NCBI GenBank assembly: GCA_023416695.1
Contig: JAEZGY010000014.1
Coordinates: 1 to 33,904 of the forward strand
Reading direction: 5' to 3'
From: Bacillota bacterium
GTDB taxonomy: Bacteria > Bacillota > Clostridia > Lachnospirales > Lachnospiraceae
Length of the DNA stretch: 33,904 nt
Below the pieces are notes generated by a model. That model saw nothing but the letters and a program-made list of their open reading frames with translations, was not told the origin of the DNA and did no database searches. Position 1 is the stretch's first letter. Every line of letters starts with the position of its first letter. This document shows positions 24,391-32,341 of the stretch, in pieces. Both the position numbers and the translations under genes were made by a program.

Positions 24391-25671
24391 ATGATGGAAT
24401 TTACTAGGAGAAGAATAATTCTATTGTTAGCCATTATTGCCCTAGTATCCTTTGGGTATTATCAATATAGTGTTATGGTTCCCTTTGTGAAAGATGTGCA
24501 GCAGGCACTTATCAACCAAAATATTGTTAATGATAAAAAAGGTGACGAACTTCATTATTCTGGCCTTGACTCTGAGAAATATAAGAGTCAATCAAATCAA
24601 GATGAGATAAGATTAAGTGCTAAGTCAGCTCTTTTATTAGATGCCACTAGTAATCATATCTTATATGAGAAGAATGGCTTTACAGAGTTAGCAATGGCAA
24701 GTACAACCAAAATTATGACTTGTATTGTTGCTTTGGAAAATAGTAAGTTAGATGAGGTTGTAACATTCTCATCTAAAGCAGCCTCTATGCCAGATGTACA
24801 GCTACATGCTAAGGCCGGAGAGAAATTCTTAATGAAGGATCTTCTGTATTCCCTTATGCTAGAGTCTCATAATGATACTGCTGTAGCAATAGCAGAGCAT
24901 GTGGGAGGTAGTGTTGAAGGCTTTGCTTCCATGATGAATACAAAAGCAAAAGAATTAGGTCTTGAACACACCCATTTTGTCACACCAAATGGTTTAGACG
25001 CGACAGGACATTATACTACAGCTTATGATTTGGCGTTAATTACAAGCTATGCAATACAAAATGAAGAATTTGTATCTATCATAAACACACCTAGTTGGAG
25101 TTTTAAGACTTTGGATAGTAAGAGAGAATACGCTGTCTCTAATAAGGATAAGTTTTTATATTTGATGGAAGGTGCATTTGGTGTAAAAACGGGATTTACG
25201 AATAATGCAGGTTATTGTTTTGTTGGTGCGTTAAAAAATAATGACCGTACCTATATTAGTGTAGTATTAGGCGCTGGGTGGCCACCTAATAAAAGCTATA
25301 AATGGAAGGATACAACCCAGTTAATGAACTACGGAATCAAATATTTTAACTTTAAAAATCTATCGGATTACACGAAAGAGCTTCCTAAACTCCCTGTTCT
25401 AAAGGGAACGAATAATGAGGTTACATTGAAGACGGGAGATATTAATCTTCCTGTGCTTTTAAAAGCAAACGATAAGGTTTATATTGATTTTGGCTTACCA
25501 GCTTATGTGATAGCTCCTGTTAGGAAAAATGCACAAGTGGGGTATATAAGATATTATATTAATGATGTATTTTTTAAGGAGTATCCAATCTATACTACGA
25601 GTAAGGTAGATAAAATAGATTACAAATTTACACTTAAAGAAATTGTATCAAGGTTTATATCTTTTAAGTAA
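24391..25671 (+). CDS. Second D-alanyl-D-alanine carboxypeptidase (S11 family)
   Basis: Another penicillin-binding DD-carboxypeptidase, 426 residues, with an N-terminal signal anchor (about 9-27) and the S11 motifs S104-T-T-K107, S159-H-N161 and K266-T-G-F. It lacks the long acidic linker of the enzyme at 15702, so the two are not a recent duplication of the whole gene. A C-terminal beta domain of PBP5 type spans about 330-410. Its place directly after the germinant-receptor genes suggests a role in spore cortex or germination, but that is inference. AGGTGA at 24380-24385 with a 5-base gap supports ATG 24391; a GTG at 24382 and an ATG at 24394 are alternatives. A strong terminator follows. 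Confidence 0.9.
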   Translation: MMEFTRRRIILLLAIIALVSFGYYQYSVMVPFVKDVQQALINQNIVNDKKGDELHYSGLDSEKYKSQSNQDEIRLSAKSALLLDATSNHILYEKNGFTELAMASTTKIMTCIVALENSKLDEVVTFSSKAASMPDVQLHAKAGEKFLMKDLLYSLMLESHNDTAVAIAEHVGGSVEGFASMMNTKAKELGLEHTHFVTPNGLDATGHYTTAYDLALITSYAIQNEEFVSIINTPSWSFKTLDSKREYAVSNKDKFLYLMEGAFGVKTGFTNNAGYCFVGALKNNDRTYISVVLGAGWPPNKSYKWKDTTQLMNYGIKYFNFKNLSDYTKELPKLPVLKGTNNEVTLKTGDINLPVLLKANDKVYIDFGLPAYVIAPVRKNAQVGYIRYYINDVFFKEYPIYTTSKVDKIDYKFTLKEIVSRFISFK

Positions 25672-25710
25672 AACAACTGTTAAGAATATATAAATATTTT
25701 GGTATTGGAA

Positions 25711-25745
25711 AAAAGCTTTGTTATCCTTATAACAAAGCTTTTTTT
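25711..25745 (+). terminator. Intrinsic terminator after the second DD-carboxypeptidase
   Basis: AAAAGCTTTGTTAT at 25711-25724 pairs perfectly with ATAACAAAGCTTTT at 25729-25742, then T to 25745. Confidence 0.96.
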
Positions 25746-25994
25746 GCTTTTATTCTATAAATTATGAAGTGTTAAAGTCTTATATTACAATTGTAAATGA
25801 TAATCTCCTTAATAAGTAAATGTTATACATATAAATAAAGTATAAATATTATTATAGGTTAAATGTTGATAAAACTATCTTAAAATAAGTAATTTTTATA
25901 GTATTAAATGATTGATATAACTGTTAAGATGTTATAAACTAAAATTGTTGTAAAAATGTTTTACCATCGAATAAAAAGATATGGAGGACTAAAA
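25746..25994. other. AT-rich leader region of the decarboxylase operon
   Basis: Within a 323-base gap between genes, the 249 bases after the terminator hold no gene. They must contain the operon promoter. Two weak SigA candidates are visible: TTGATA 25865-25870 with TAATTT 25889-25894, and TTGATA 25912-25917 with TAAACT 25935-25940. Neither is convincing enough to list separately. GGAGG at 25983-25987 is the ribosome binding site of the next gene. Confidence 0.45.
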
Positions 25995-27440
25995 ATGAGT
26001 AGACAAGTACTAGATTCAGCGAGAAATCGAATTCTATCGTTACTTGATCAAAGCAGTTTTGTAGAGATAGGTGCATTGATTACAAAAAGAAACACAGATT
26101 TTAATTTGTTTGAAAAAGAAGTACCTTCTGATGGTGTAATTACAGGATATGGTTTAATAAGTGGTAAACCGGTGTATGTATATAGCCAGGATGCATCAGC
26201 ATTAAATGGTACGATAGGAGAAATGCATGCTAAAAAGATTGTAGCTATCTATGATTTAGCACTTAAAGTCGGGGCCCCTGTAATTGGACTGTTAGACTGT
26301 GCCGGATTTAGACTTCAGGAAGCAACAGACGCTCTTGCAAGCTTTGGTGAAGTATATTTAAAACAGACATTAGCTTCTGGTGTAATTCCTCAGATAACAG
26401 CTATATTTGGATCTTGTGGTGGAGGAGTTGCCATTTCTTCCTCACTTTCAGACTTTACATTTATGGAAGAAAAGGAAGCAAAATTATTTGTAAACGCTCC
26501 AAATACTATTGAAAATAATTACATAGAAAAATGTAATACAAGTAGCTCTTTTTACCAAGCTCAGGTTGGTGTTATAGATGGCAGGGGAACAGAAGAAGAT
26601 ATTCTTACTAATATTAGAGAATTAGTTTCTTTACTACCAAGTAATAATACTGAGAATGCCTTAAGTGACTGTCAAGATGACTTAAACCGAGAGTCTCATT
26701 CTTTAAATGATATACTTGAGGACCCATCTCTTGTCTTAACTGAGATAGCAGATTATAACAAGTTCTTTGAGCTTAAGAAAGAATATGCAAAGGATATGGT
26801 AATTGGTTTTCTTACGTTAGATGGAGCTACCGTAGGGGCTATAGCAAACCGTAGTATAGTTTATAAGAATGGCAAGAAGGATGAAGTGTTTGAAACTACA
26901 TTATCTACTGATGGTTGTAATAAAGCCGCTGACTTTATCAACTTCTGTGACGCCTTTCAGATACCAATTATCACATTCACTAATGTAACTGGTTACAAAG
27001 CTACAATAGAAGGAGAAAAGACCATTGCTAAAGCCGTTGCAAGATTAACCTATGCCTTTTCTAATGCTTCTGTGCCAAAGATTAATGTGATTGTTGGTAA
27101 AGCTTATGGAAGCTCCTATATAACAATGAATTCTAAGCATATTGGAGCAGATTTGGTATTTGCTTACCCAGATGCAAGCATCGGTACCATGGATGCAAAA
27201 AATGCTGTGAAGATTATGTATGCAGAAGAAATTAATACGGCTGCTGATCCACTTAGTTTTATTAGTGATAAGACTAAGGAGTATGAGGCTCTTTCAAATA
27301 GTGCAATATCTGCTGCCAAACGAGGGTATATCGATCAGATGATTGAGCCTAAAGATACTAGAAAACAATTGATCTATGCAATCGATATGTTATATGGCAA
27401 AAGAGAGTACCGTCCAAGTAAGAAACATGGCACAGTATAA
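25995..27440 (+). CDS. Acyl-CoA carboxyltransferase, 12S/MmdA-type alpha subunit
   Basis: A 481-residue carboxyltransferase of the crotonase fold that moves a carboxyl group between acyl-CoA and biotin. It has the N-half (about 1-230) and C-half (about 245-480) of the family, with oxyanion-hole glycines in GSCGGGVA (about 136-143) and GKAYGSSY (about 370-377). Relatives are methylmalonyl-CoA decarboxylase alpha (MmdA), transcarboxylase 12S and propionyl-CoA carboxylase beta. With OadG, biotin carrier and OadB genes directly behind it, a Na+-pumping methylmalonyl-CoA decarboxylase is the best guess; the CoA substrate is not provable. At 481 residues it is somewhat shorter and more divergent than typical MmdA (about 510). 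Start ATG 25995 has GGAGG 7 bases upstream; a frame from 25956 would include that site and is rejected. Confidence 0.85.
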   Translation: MSRQVLDSARNRILSLLDQSSFVEIGALITKRNTDFNLFEKEVPSDGVITGYGLISGKPVYVYSQDASALNGTIGEMHAKKIVAIYDLALKVGAPVIGLLDCAGFRLQEATDALASFGEVYLKQTLASGVIPQITAIFGSCGGGVAISSSLSDFTFMEEKEAKLFVNAPNTIENNYIEKCNTSSSFYQAQVGVIDGRGTEEDILTNIRELVSLLPSNNTENALSDCQDDLNRESHSLNDILEDPSLVLTEIADYNKFFELKKEYAKDMVIGFLTLDGATVGAIANRSIVYKNGKKDEVFETTLSTDGCNKAADFINFCDAFQIPIITFTNVTGYKATIEGEKTIAKAVARLTYAFSNASVPKINVIVGKAYGSSYITMNSKHIGADLVFAYPDASIGTMDAKNAVKIMYAEEINTAADPLSFISDKTKEYEALSNSAISAAKRGYIDQMIEPKDTRKQLIYAIDMLYGKREYRPSKKHGTV

Positions 27441-27455
27441 TGAGGTGAGGCATAT

Positions 27456-28190
27456 ATGAGAAAAATATACTTAATATTATGTACTACACTGATTATGTTT
27501 AGTGCAGTTGCATGTGGTAAATCAAATGAAGCAAAACCAGTCGAATTTGACAAAGAAGCTCTAACAACTAATGCAATAGCATTTGCAGAAAGTATTGCTA
27601 CCGCAGAGAATCTTTCTCAAATTGTAGAGGAAGACATCTATGAGGAGTTTGCTAATACTTACGGTGATGATATTGCTGCCTCATATAAATCCTTTTATGA
27701 TACAACGAAGGATATCGGTGATTATATAAGCACAACAGTTACAGATACTACGAATACTGATGAGACTATAAGCTTTGAACTTAGCTTAAAGTATGAACAG
27801 GAAGTAGTAGTACTTAAGTGTAACTTTGATAAACGTAGTAATATGGTCAATTTTTCGACTGAACTATATAACACTCTAGGGCAAAAAATGCTTAAGGCTT
27901 TACTTAATACAGTAATGGGTATGGGAGCAGTATACCTTGTACTAATTTTCATCTCCTTTATCATAGCCTTACTCAAATATGTTCCGAAGCTTTTTGCTAA
28001 GAAAGAAGTAATAGCTCCTATCTCTAACGTAGAACCAGTGAAGATACTAGAAGAAGAATTAGTCGACGATAGTGAAATGGTGGCTGTTATAACGGCAGCT
28101 ATTATGGCGAGTCTTGGAGAAAATGCGCCAAAAGACGGATTAGTGGTTCGCTCTATTCGGAAAGTAAATTCAAAATGGAAAAATGCATAA
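27456..28190 (+). CDS. OadG-like decarboxylase gamma subunit with lipoprotein-like ectodomain
   Basis: A 244-residue protein. The N-terminus is a signal sequence ending AVAC at C20, a possible though imperfect lipobox. Residues about 25-140 form an acidic extracytoplasmic domain (repeated FAESIATAENL / YKSFYDTTKDIGDYI, similar in style to small DUF3887-type lipoprotein domains). One membrane helix (about 150-173) leads to a cytoplasmic tail whose end, DSEMVAVITAAIMASLG, is the hallmark of OadG/MmdD gamma/delta subunits, which assemble and anchor the sodium-pump decarboxylase. Ordinary OadG proteins are about 80-120 residues, so the ectodomain is an addition common to some Lachnospiraceae. It lies between the carboxyltransferase and the biotin carrier, 15 bases after the former. 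Confidence 0.82.
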   Translation: MRKIYLILCTTLIMFSAVACGKSNEAKPVEFDKEALTTNAIAFAESIATAENLSQIVEEDIYEEFANTYGDDIAASYKSFYDTTKDIGDYISTTVTDTTNTDETISFELSLKYEQEVVVLKCNFDKRSNMVNFSTELYNTLGQKMLKALLNTVMGMGAVYLVLIFISFIIALLKYVPKLFAKKEVIAPISNVEPVKILEEELVDDSEMVAVITAAIMASLGENAPKDGLVVRSIRKVNSKWKNA

Positions 28191-28218
28191 GTATTAATAC
28201 TTAAGGAGGAAAAATGAA

Positions 28219-28578
28219 ATGAAACATTACACAATTACTGTAAATGGAAATGTATATAACGTAACTGTAGAGGAAGGTACAAATGGTGGGGGCCCTGCTC
28301 CTGCTACATCTACTCAAGTAGCACCTAAAGCACCTGTAGTAAAGGCAGCGAATAGTGGTGAAGGGAAAATTAAAGTGAGTGCTCCAATGCCTGGTAAGAT
28401 TCTTAGTATTAAGGCTAAGGTAGGACAAGCTGTTAATAAAGGTGATGTCCTCTTACTTCTAGAGGCAATGAAAATGGAAAACGAAGTAGTTGCTTTAGAG
28501 GATGGAGTAATTGCAAGCATAAATGTAGAAACAGGCGATTCTGTAGAAGCAGGAGATGTGTTAGCTACCATAAACTAG
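28219..28578 (+). CDS. Biotin carboxyl carrier protein (MmdC/1.3S type)
   Basis: The 119-residue swinging-arm subunit that carries carboxybiotin between carboxyltransferase and decarboxylase. It has a short N-terminal strand region (YTITVNGNVYNVTVEEG), a Pro/Ala/Val-rich flexible linker (about 22-50) and a biotinyl domain (about 52-119). The biotinylation site is K85 in EAMKMEN, with the classic P-M-P-G-K hairpin at about 55-59. Length and layout match methylmalonyl-CoA decarboxylase gamma and transcarboxylase 1.3S. AAGGAGG at 28203-28209 is 9 bases before ATG 28219; an out-of-frame ATG at 28214 encodes only Met-Lys. It would be biotinylated by a ligase encoded elsewhere. Confidence 0.95.
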   Translation: MKHYTITVNGNVYNVTVEEGTNGGGPAPATSTQVAPKAPVVKAANSGEGKIKVSAPMPGKILSIKAKVGQAVNKGDVLLLLEAMKMENEVVALEDGVIASINVETGDSVEAGDVLATIN

Positions 28579-28600
28579 TAACACAGGGAGGATGAACTAG

Positions 28601-29725
28601 ATGGATTATATATTGTCTACGCTAGGAAATTTGATAGAGCAAACTGTATTTTTCAATTTAACATGGGGAAATTTATTGATGGTTTTTGTCGCTCTTTTCT
28701 TTTTGTACCTAGCTATCAAAAAAGAATATGAACCACTCCTTTTAGTACCAATTTCATTCGGCATGTTATTAGTTAACATGTATCCCAATATTATGGGGGA
28801 AGGTGGCTTACTACATTTTTTCTATTTACTTGATGAATGGAGTATTCTTCCATCCTTAATTTTTATGGGTGTTGGCGCAATGACTGACTTTGGCCCATTA
28901 ATAGCAAATCCTAAGAGTTTCTTATTAGGAGCCGCTGCTCAATTTGGTATCTTTGCCGCCTATTTAATCGCTATCTTATTAGGTTTTGGAGATAAGGCTG
29001 CTGCAGCAATCTCTATTATTGGTGGTGCTGATGGACCAACCTCTATCTTTTTAGCGGGTAAACTTGGACAGACAGAATATATGGGGCCAATAGCAGTGGC
29101 TGCCTATTCTTATATGTCATTGGTACCTATTATCCAGCCACCAATTATGAAACTTTTAACCACAGAAAAAGAACGTAAAATCAAGATGGAACAGTTAAGA
29201 CCAGTGTCTAAACTTGAAAAAATACTTTTCCCGATTGTAGTTACCATTGTAGTTGTAGCAATTCTTCCGTCTACTGCACCGTTAGTAGGTATGCTTATGC
29301 TTGGTAATCTATTTAGGGAATGTGGTGTAGTAAAGCAGTTAACAGAAACGGCAAGCAATGCTTTGATGTATATCGTAGTTATTTTACTAGGTACCTCGGT
29401 AGGTGCAACAACTAGTGCGGAAGCATTTTTAAAGATGACTACGTTAAAGATTGTAGCTTTAGGTCTGATTGCCTTTGCCTTTGGTACAGCAGCCGGTGTA
29501 GTATTTGGTAAACTAATGTGTAAGGTTACAAAGGGTAAAGTGAATCCGTTAATAGGTTCTGCTGGTGTATCTGCTGTTCCTATGGCAGCCAGAGTATCAC
29601 AAAAAGTAGGTTCTGAAGCTGATCCAACAAACTTCTTACTGATGCATGCCATGGGCCCTAATGTGGCAGGTGTTATCGGTACGGCTGTAGCAGCAGGTGT
29701 GTTTATGGCTATTTTTGGTGTATAA
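28601..29725 (+). CDS. oadB: Sodium ion-translocating decarboxylase, beta subunit
   Basis: The integral membrane subunit that decarboxylates carboxybiotin and pumps Na+ outward. The 374-residue protein has 9-11 hydrophobic segments. Family signatures are GGADGPTSIFLAGKLG (about 144-159), holding the Asp implicated in Na+ and proton transfer, and NPLIGSAGVSAVPMAARVSQ (about 313-332). OadB, MmdB and GcdB are closely alike; the neighbours (12S-type carboxyltransferase and 5S-type subunit) suggest MmdB or OadB function, so the symbol denotes the family. GGGAGG at 28586-28591 precedes ATG 28601. It follows the biotin carrier by 22 bases. Confidence 0.95.
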   Translation: MDYILSTLGNLIEQTVFFNLTWGNLLMVFVALFFLYLAIKKEYEPLLLVPISFGMLLVNMYPNIMGEGGLLHFFYLLDEWSILPSLIFMGVGAMTDFGPLIANPKSFLLGAAAQFGIFAAYLIAILLGFGDKAAAAISIIGGADGPTSIFLAGKLGQTEYMGPIAVAAYSYMSLVPIIQPPIMKLLTTEKERKIKMEQLRPVSKLEKILFPIVVTIVVVAILPSTAPLVGMLMLGNLFRECGVVKQLTETASNALMYIVVILLGTSVGATTSAEAFLKMTTLKIVALGLIAFAFGTAAGVVFGKLMCKVTKGKVNPLIGSAGVSAVPMAARVSQKVGSEADPTNFLLMHAMGPNVAGVIGTAVAAGVFMAIFGV

Positions 29726-29799
29726 ATTTAAAAGATAGGTTATGAAGGGGAAGTTTTAATATAAATTGATGATGTAAAGAATATACAGGAGGAAAGATA

Positions 29800-31212
29800 A
29801 TGGAACCATTAGTAAAAAAACCTGTTAAAATAACAGAAACCATTTTGCGAGATGCTCATCAGTCTTTAGTAGCCACTAGAATGACTACAGAACAGATGCT
29901 ACCTATCGTTGAGAAAATGGACAAGGTTGGATACCACGCTGTAGAATGTTGGGGTGGAGCAACTTTTGATGCATGTCTACGTTATTTAAAGGAAGATCCA
30001 TGGGAAAGACTTAGAAAATTAAAAGCTGGCTTTAAAAACACGAAATTGCAGATGCTATTTCGTGGACAAAACATCCTAGGTTATAATCACTATGCAGATG
30101 ATGTGGTAGAATACTTTGTTCAAAAATCCATTGCCAATGGCATTGATATAATCCGTATCTTTGATTGTCTGAATGATGTTCGCAATCTGCAAACAGCAGT
30201 AAATGCAGCCAATAAGGAAAGTGGCCATGCACAAATCGCTCTCAGCTATACCTTAGGCGATGCGTATACGCTAGATTATTGGAAGAATATCGCTAAAGAA
30301 ATTGAAAATATGGGGGCAAAATCTTTATGTATTAAGGATATGGCAGGACTTCTAACTCCATATAAGGCTACTGAGCTTGTAACGGCCTTAAAGGAAACTA
30401 TAAGTATCCCAATAGATTTACACACTCATTATACTTCTGGTGTTGCCTCCATGACATACTTAAAGGCTGTGGAAGCAGGATGTGATATTATTGATACCGC
30501 TATGAGTCCATTTGCCCTAGGAACAAGTCAACCAGCTACGGAAGTTATGGTAGAGACTTTTAGAGGCACCCCTTATGATACTGGTTATGATCAAAACCTA
30601 TTAGCTGAAATCTCAGAACATTTCCGTCCTTTAAGAGAAGAAGCTCTTAAAAGTGGTTTAATGAATACAAAGGTTCTAGGTGTTGACATTAAGACATTAA
30701 TGTATCAAGTACCAGGTGGCATGCTATCCAATCTGGTGTCTCAGCTAAAGGATATGAAGCAGGAAGATAAATTTGAAGCAGTACTCTTAGAAGTCCCAAG
30801 AGTACGATCTGATTTTGGGGAACCACCACTTGTTACTCCATCTTCTCAAATCGTAGGTACACAAGCTGTTCTTAACGTAGTAAATGGGGAAAGATATAAA
30901 ATGGTTACCAAGGAAACAAAGAAACTATTATCTGGTGAATTTGGTAGAACTGTAAAACCATTTAACGAAGAGGTTCAGAAAAAATGCATTGGCGATACTA
31001 AACCAATTACCTGTCGTCCAGCTGATTTACTAGAGCCACAGCTTGAAAAGCTTGAAGAAGAGATGAAACAATGGAAGCAACAAGAGGAAGATGTTTTGTC
31101 TTATGCCTTATTCCCGCAGGTGGCTACAGAATTTTTCAAATACAGAGAAGCTCAACAAACTAAAATTGATCCATCCATTGCAGATAAAGATAATAAAGCT
31201 TACCCCGTGTAA
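29800..31212 (+). CDS. oadA: Oxaloacetate decarboxylase alpha / transcarboxylase 5S-type subunit without biotin domain
   Basis: A 470-residue carboxyltransferase of the HMGL/pyruvate carboxylase fold that exchanges CO2 between biotin and pyruvate/oxaloacetate. It starts with ETILRDAHQSLVATRM (about 13-28, metal-binding Asp), carries the modified/metal lysine K179 in CIKDMAGLL, the DLHTHYTSG motif with metal ligands H208 and H210, and a PYC/OADA C-domain (about 290-440). It ends without a biotinyl domain, unlike the roughly 590-residue OadA, so it matches transcarboxylase 5S and must use the separate carrier at 28219. AGGAGG at 29788-29793 precedes ATG 29800. Last gene of the operon, 74 bases after oadB, followed by a terminator. 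Gene symbol indicates family, not proven function. Confidence 0.93.
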   Translation: MEPLVKKPVKITETILRDAHQSLVATRMTTEQMLPIVEKMDKVGYHAVECWGGATFDACLRYLKEDPWERLRKLKAGFKNTKLQMLFRGQNILGYNHYADDVVEYFVQKSIANGIDIIRIFDCLNDVRNLQTAVNAANKESGHAQIALSYTLGDAYTLDYWKNIAKEIENMGAKSLCIKDMAGLLTPYKATELVTALKETISIPIDLHTHYTSGVASMTYLKAVEAGCDIIDTAMSPFALGTSQPATEVMVETFRGTPYDTGYDQNLLAEISEHFRPLREEALKSGLMNTKVLGVDIKTLMYQVPGGMLSNLVSQLKDMKQEDKFEAVLLEVPRVRSDFGEPPLVTPSSQIVGTQAVLNVVNGERYKMVTKETKKLLSGEFGRTVKPFNEEVQKKCIGDTKPITCRPADLLEPQLEKLEEEMKQWKQQEEDVLSYALFPQVATEFFKYREAQQTKIDPSIADKDNKAYPV

Positions 31213-31246
31213 GAGATTCTAATTTGTAGTAGCGTTAGTTTAATAA

Positions 31247-31296
31247 AATTCCCGAAGTGATGCAGTGCTTCATTGTACTACTTTGGGAATTATTTA
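31247..31296 (+). terminator. Intrinsic terminator of the decarboxylase operon
   Basis: AATTCCCGAAGT at 31247-31258 pairs, with one wobble, to ACTTTGGGAATT at 31280-31291, followed by a short T-rich tail. Confidence 0.85.
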
Positions 31297-31333
31297 TTAT
31301 ACATATATTTCAATGAAATTATACTATATCATG

Positions 31334-31362
31334 TTGACATTCACTATTACCTATATTATACT
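31334..31362 (+). promoter_or_regulatory. SigA promoter of the Bfd-like gene
   Basis: TTGACA at 31334-31339 and TATACT (5 of 6) at 31357-31362 with 17 bases between. Start site near 31369, leaving about 90 bases of leader. Confidence 0.85.
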
Positions 31363-31457
31363 ACAGCCCGTAATGAAGTTTCTTTACAAGCCTTGAAATA
31401 TGTTGACGAAAGATGTCTATACTATTACCAAGTGACAAGAAAATGGAGAACGAACCT

Positions 31458-31760
31458 ATGAAATTGGATATGGAAAAATATAAAAAAATCAGAATGGCTC
31501 AAGCACAGGGCGCTAGAACTATAGAAGAGCTAAAAGAAATAACTGACATCGTGATTGAAAATGAGGAAGAACTTAAAGAAGTAGAAGCTGTATTAAAAAA
31601 TGCTTGTAAGTGTAAAAATGTATCTATAGAAGAAGTTGTAAATGCAGTAAAAAATGGAGCTGATACCGTTGAGAAGGTGATGGAAGCTACTGGTGCTGGT
31701 TCTTCATGTGGTAGATGTAAAGCTGGATTAATTCCAAATATTATTGAAACAAAGAAATAA
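31458..31760 (+). CDS. Bfd-like [2Fe-2S]-binding protein
   Basis: A 100-residue protein with the bacterioferritin-associated ferredoxin-like cluster motif C50-x-C52-x31-C84-x2-C87 in its C-terminal half, where the stretch between holds the helical VSIEEVVNAVKNGADTVEKV. This spacing is characteristic of the BFD-like [2Fe-2S] fold also found in NifU and nitrite reductase. The first 45 residues contain a similar helical unit (ARTIEELKEITDIVIENEEEL) with no cysteines, which looks like a decayed repeat of the same fold. Start ATG 31458 is favoured by GGAGAA at 31445-31450; ATGs at 31443 and 31413 are in frame but lack such a site. It is monocistronic, with its own promoter and terminator. The electron partner is unknown; iron storage, cluster delivery or redox sensing are possible. 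Confidence 0.85.
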   Translation: MKLDMEKYKKIRMAQAQGARTIEELKEITDIVIENEEELKEVEAVLKNACKCKNVSIEEVVNAVKNGADTVEKVMEATGAGSSCGRCKAGLIPNIIETKK

Positions 31761-31773
31761 TTAACTTGATATC

Positions 31774-31809
31774 GACTGATACTATATTAAGTAGTATCAG
31801 TCATTTTTT
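31774..31809 (+). terminator. Intrinsic terminator after the Bfd-like gene
   Basis: GACTGATACTA at 31774-31784 pairs perfectly with TAGTATCAGTC at 31792-31802, then a T-run to 31809. Confidence 0.97.
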
Positions 31810-31852
31810 ATGTTGTATCTTTTATACATTAAACAAATCATATAATTTTGTG

Positions 31853-31881
31853 TTGACAATTATTTAAACCTATACTATACT
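31853..31881 (+). promoter_or_regulatory. SigA promoter of ylxM-ffh
   Basis: TTGACA at 31853-31858, 17 bases, TATACT (5 of 6) at 31876-31881. Predicted start near 31888, inside the palindrome at 31885-31911. Confidence 0.87.
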
Positions 31882-31884
31882 ATG

Positions 31885-31911
31885 ACCTGTAAAGAAAATA
31901 ACTTTACAGGT
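31885..31911. promoter_or_regulatory. 27-base palindrome at the ylxM transcription start
   Basis: ACCTGTAAAG at 31885-31894 and CTTTACAGGT at 31902-31911 form a perfect 10-bp inverted repeat with a 7-base AT centre. It covers the predicted start site, an operator-like position, and its right arm overlaps the ylxM ribosome binding site AGGTGG (31908-31913). It could act as a DNA operator or, if transcription starts at its left edge, as a 5' hairpin that hides the ribosome site. Confidence 0.65.
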
Positions 31912-31922
31912 GGTAAAATCTT

Positions 31923-32324
31923 ATGACAAAGACTTATTCCATAGAGAACTCTAAAGATGATTCGTCAAAAACAACGAAGCTGGAACAGCTTTACGAATTG
32001 TCTTTATTATATGATTTTTATGGTGCCTTATTAAAGGATCACCAACGGGAGATATTTGAGGATTATATTCTTAATGATTTATCCCTTAGCGAGATTGCAT
32101 CACAACAGGAGATTAGCAGACAAGGCGTTTATGATATTATTAAACGTTGTAGTAAACAACTTATGGAGTACGAGAGAAAGCTTTGTCTGATTGAAAAGTT
32201 TAACAATACCAAAAAATGCATTAATGAAATTAATAGAATTGCGAAAGATATTATAAAACAAGGTGATCTCAATCAAATACATGAGATTGAGACGTTATCA
32301 TACCAGATATTAGATGAATTTTAA
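31923..32324 (+). CDS. ylxM: YlxM/p13-family helix-turn-helix protein
   Basis: A 133-residue protein of the UPF0122 (YlxM/p13) family, encoded next to ffh in most Firmicutes and thought to act with the signal recognition particle. A sigma-70 region-4-like helix-turn-helix spans about 53-77 (LSLSEIASQQEISRQGVYDI). The N-terminus is about 16 residues longer than B. subtilis YlxM, and a C-terminal helix (about 95-133) extends past the usual length. AGGTGG at 31908-31913 lies 9 bases before ATG 31923. ffh begins 18 bases after the stop, so the two are co-transcribed. The palindrome at its own start site suggests local control. Confidence 0.93.
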   Translation: MTKTYSIENSKDDSSKTTKLEQLYELSLLYDFYGALLKDHQREIFEDYILNDLSLSEIASQQEISRQGVYDIIKRCSKQLMEYERKLCLIEKFNNTKKCINEINRIAKDIIKQGDLNQIHEIETLSYQILDEF

Positions 32325-32341
32325 CCGGGAGGTATGTTAAT

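Noticed and set aside
28214..28222. ATG-AAA-TGA mini-frame overlapping the start of the biotin carrier gene
   Set aside because: Two-codon frame; the ribosome site spacing suits ATG 28219 and no regulatory role can be supported.
27722..28234. 170-codon antisense frame under the OadG-like gene
   Set aside because: Ser/Thr-rich shadow frame that also crosses the ribosome binding site of the next gene; no support.
29110..29652. 180-codon antisense frame inside oadB
   Set aside because: Entirely within a well-conserved membrane protein gene, with no start signals or recognisable domain.
31273..31461. 62-codon frame before the Bfd-like gene
   Set aside because: It starts inside a terminator stem, spans the promoter of the next gene and overlaps its start; composition is random-looking.
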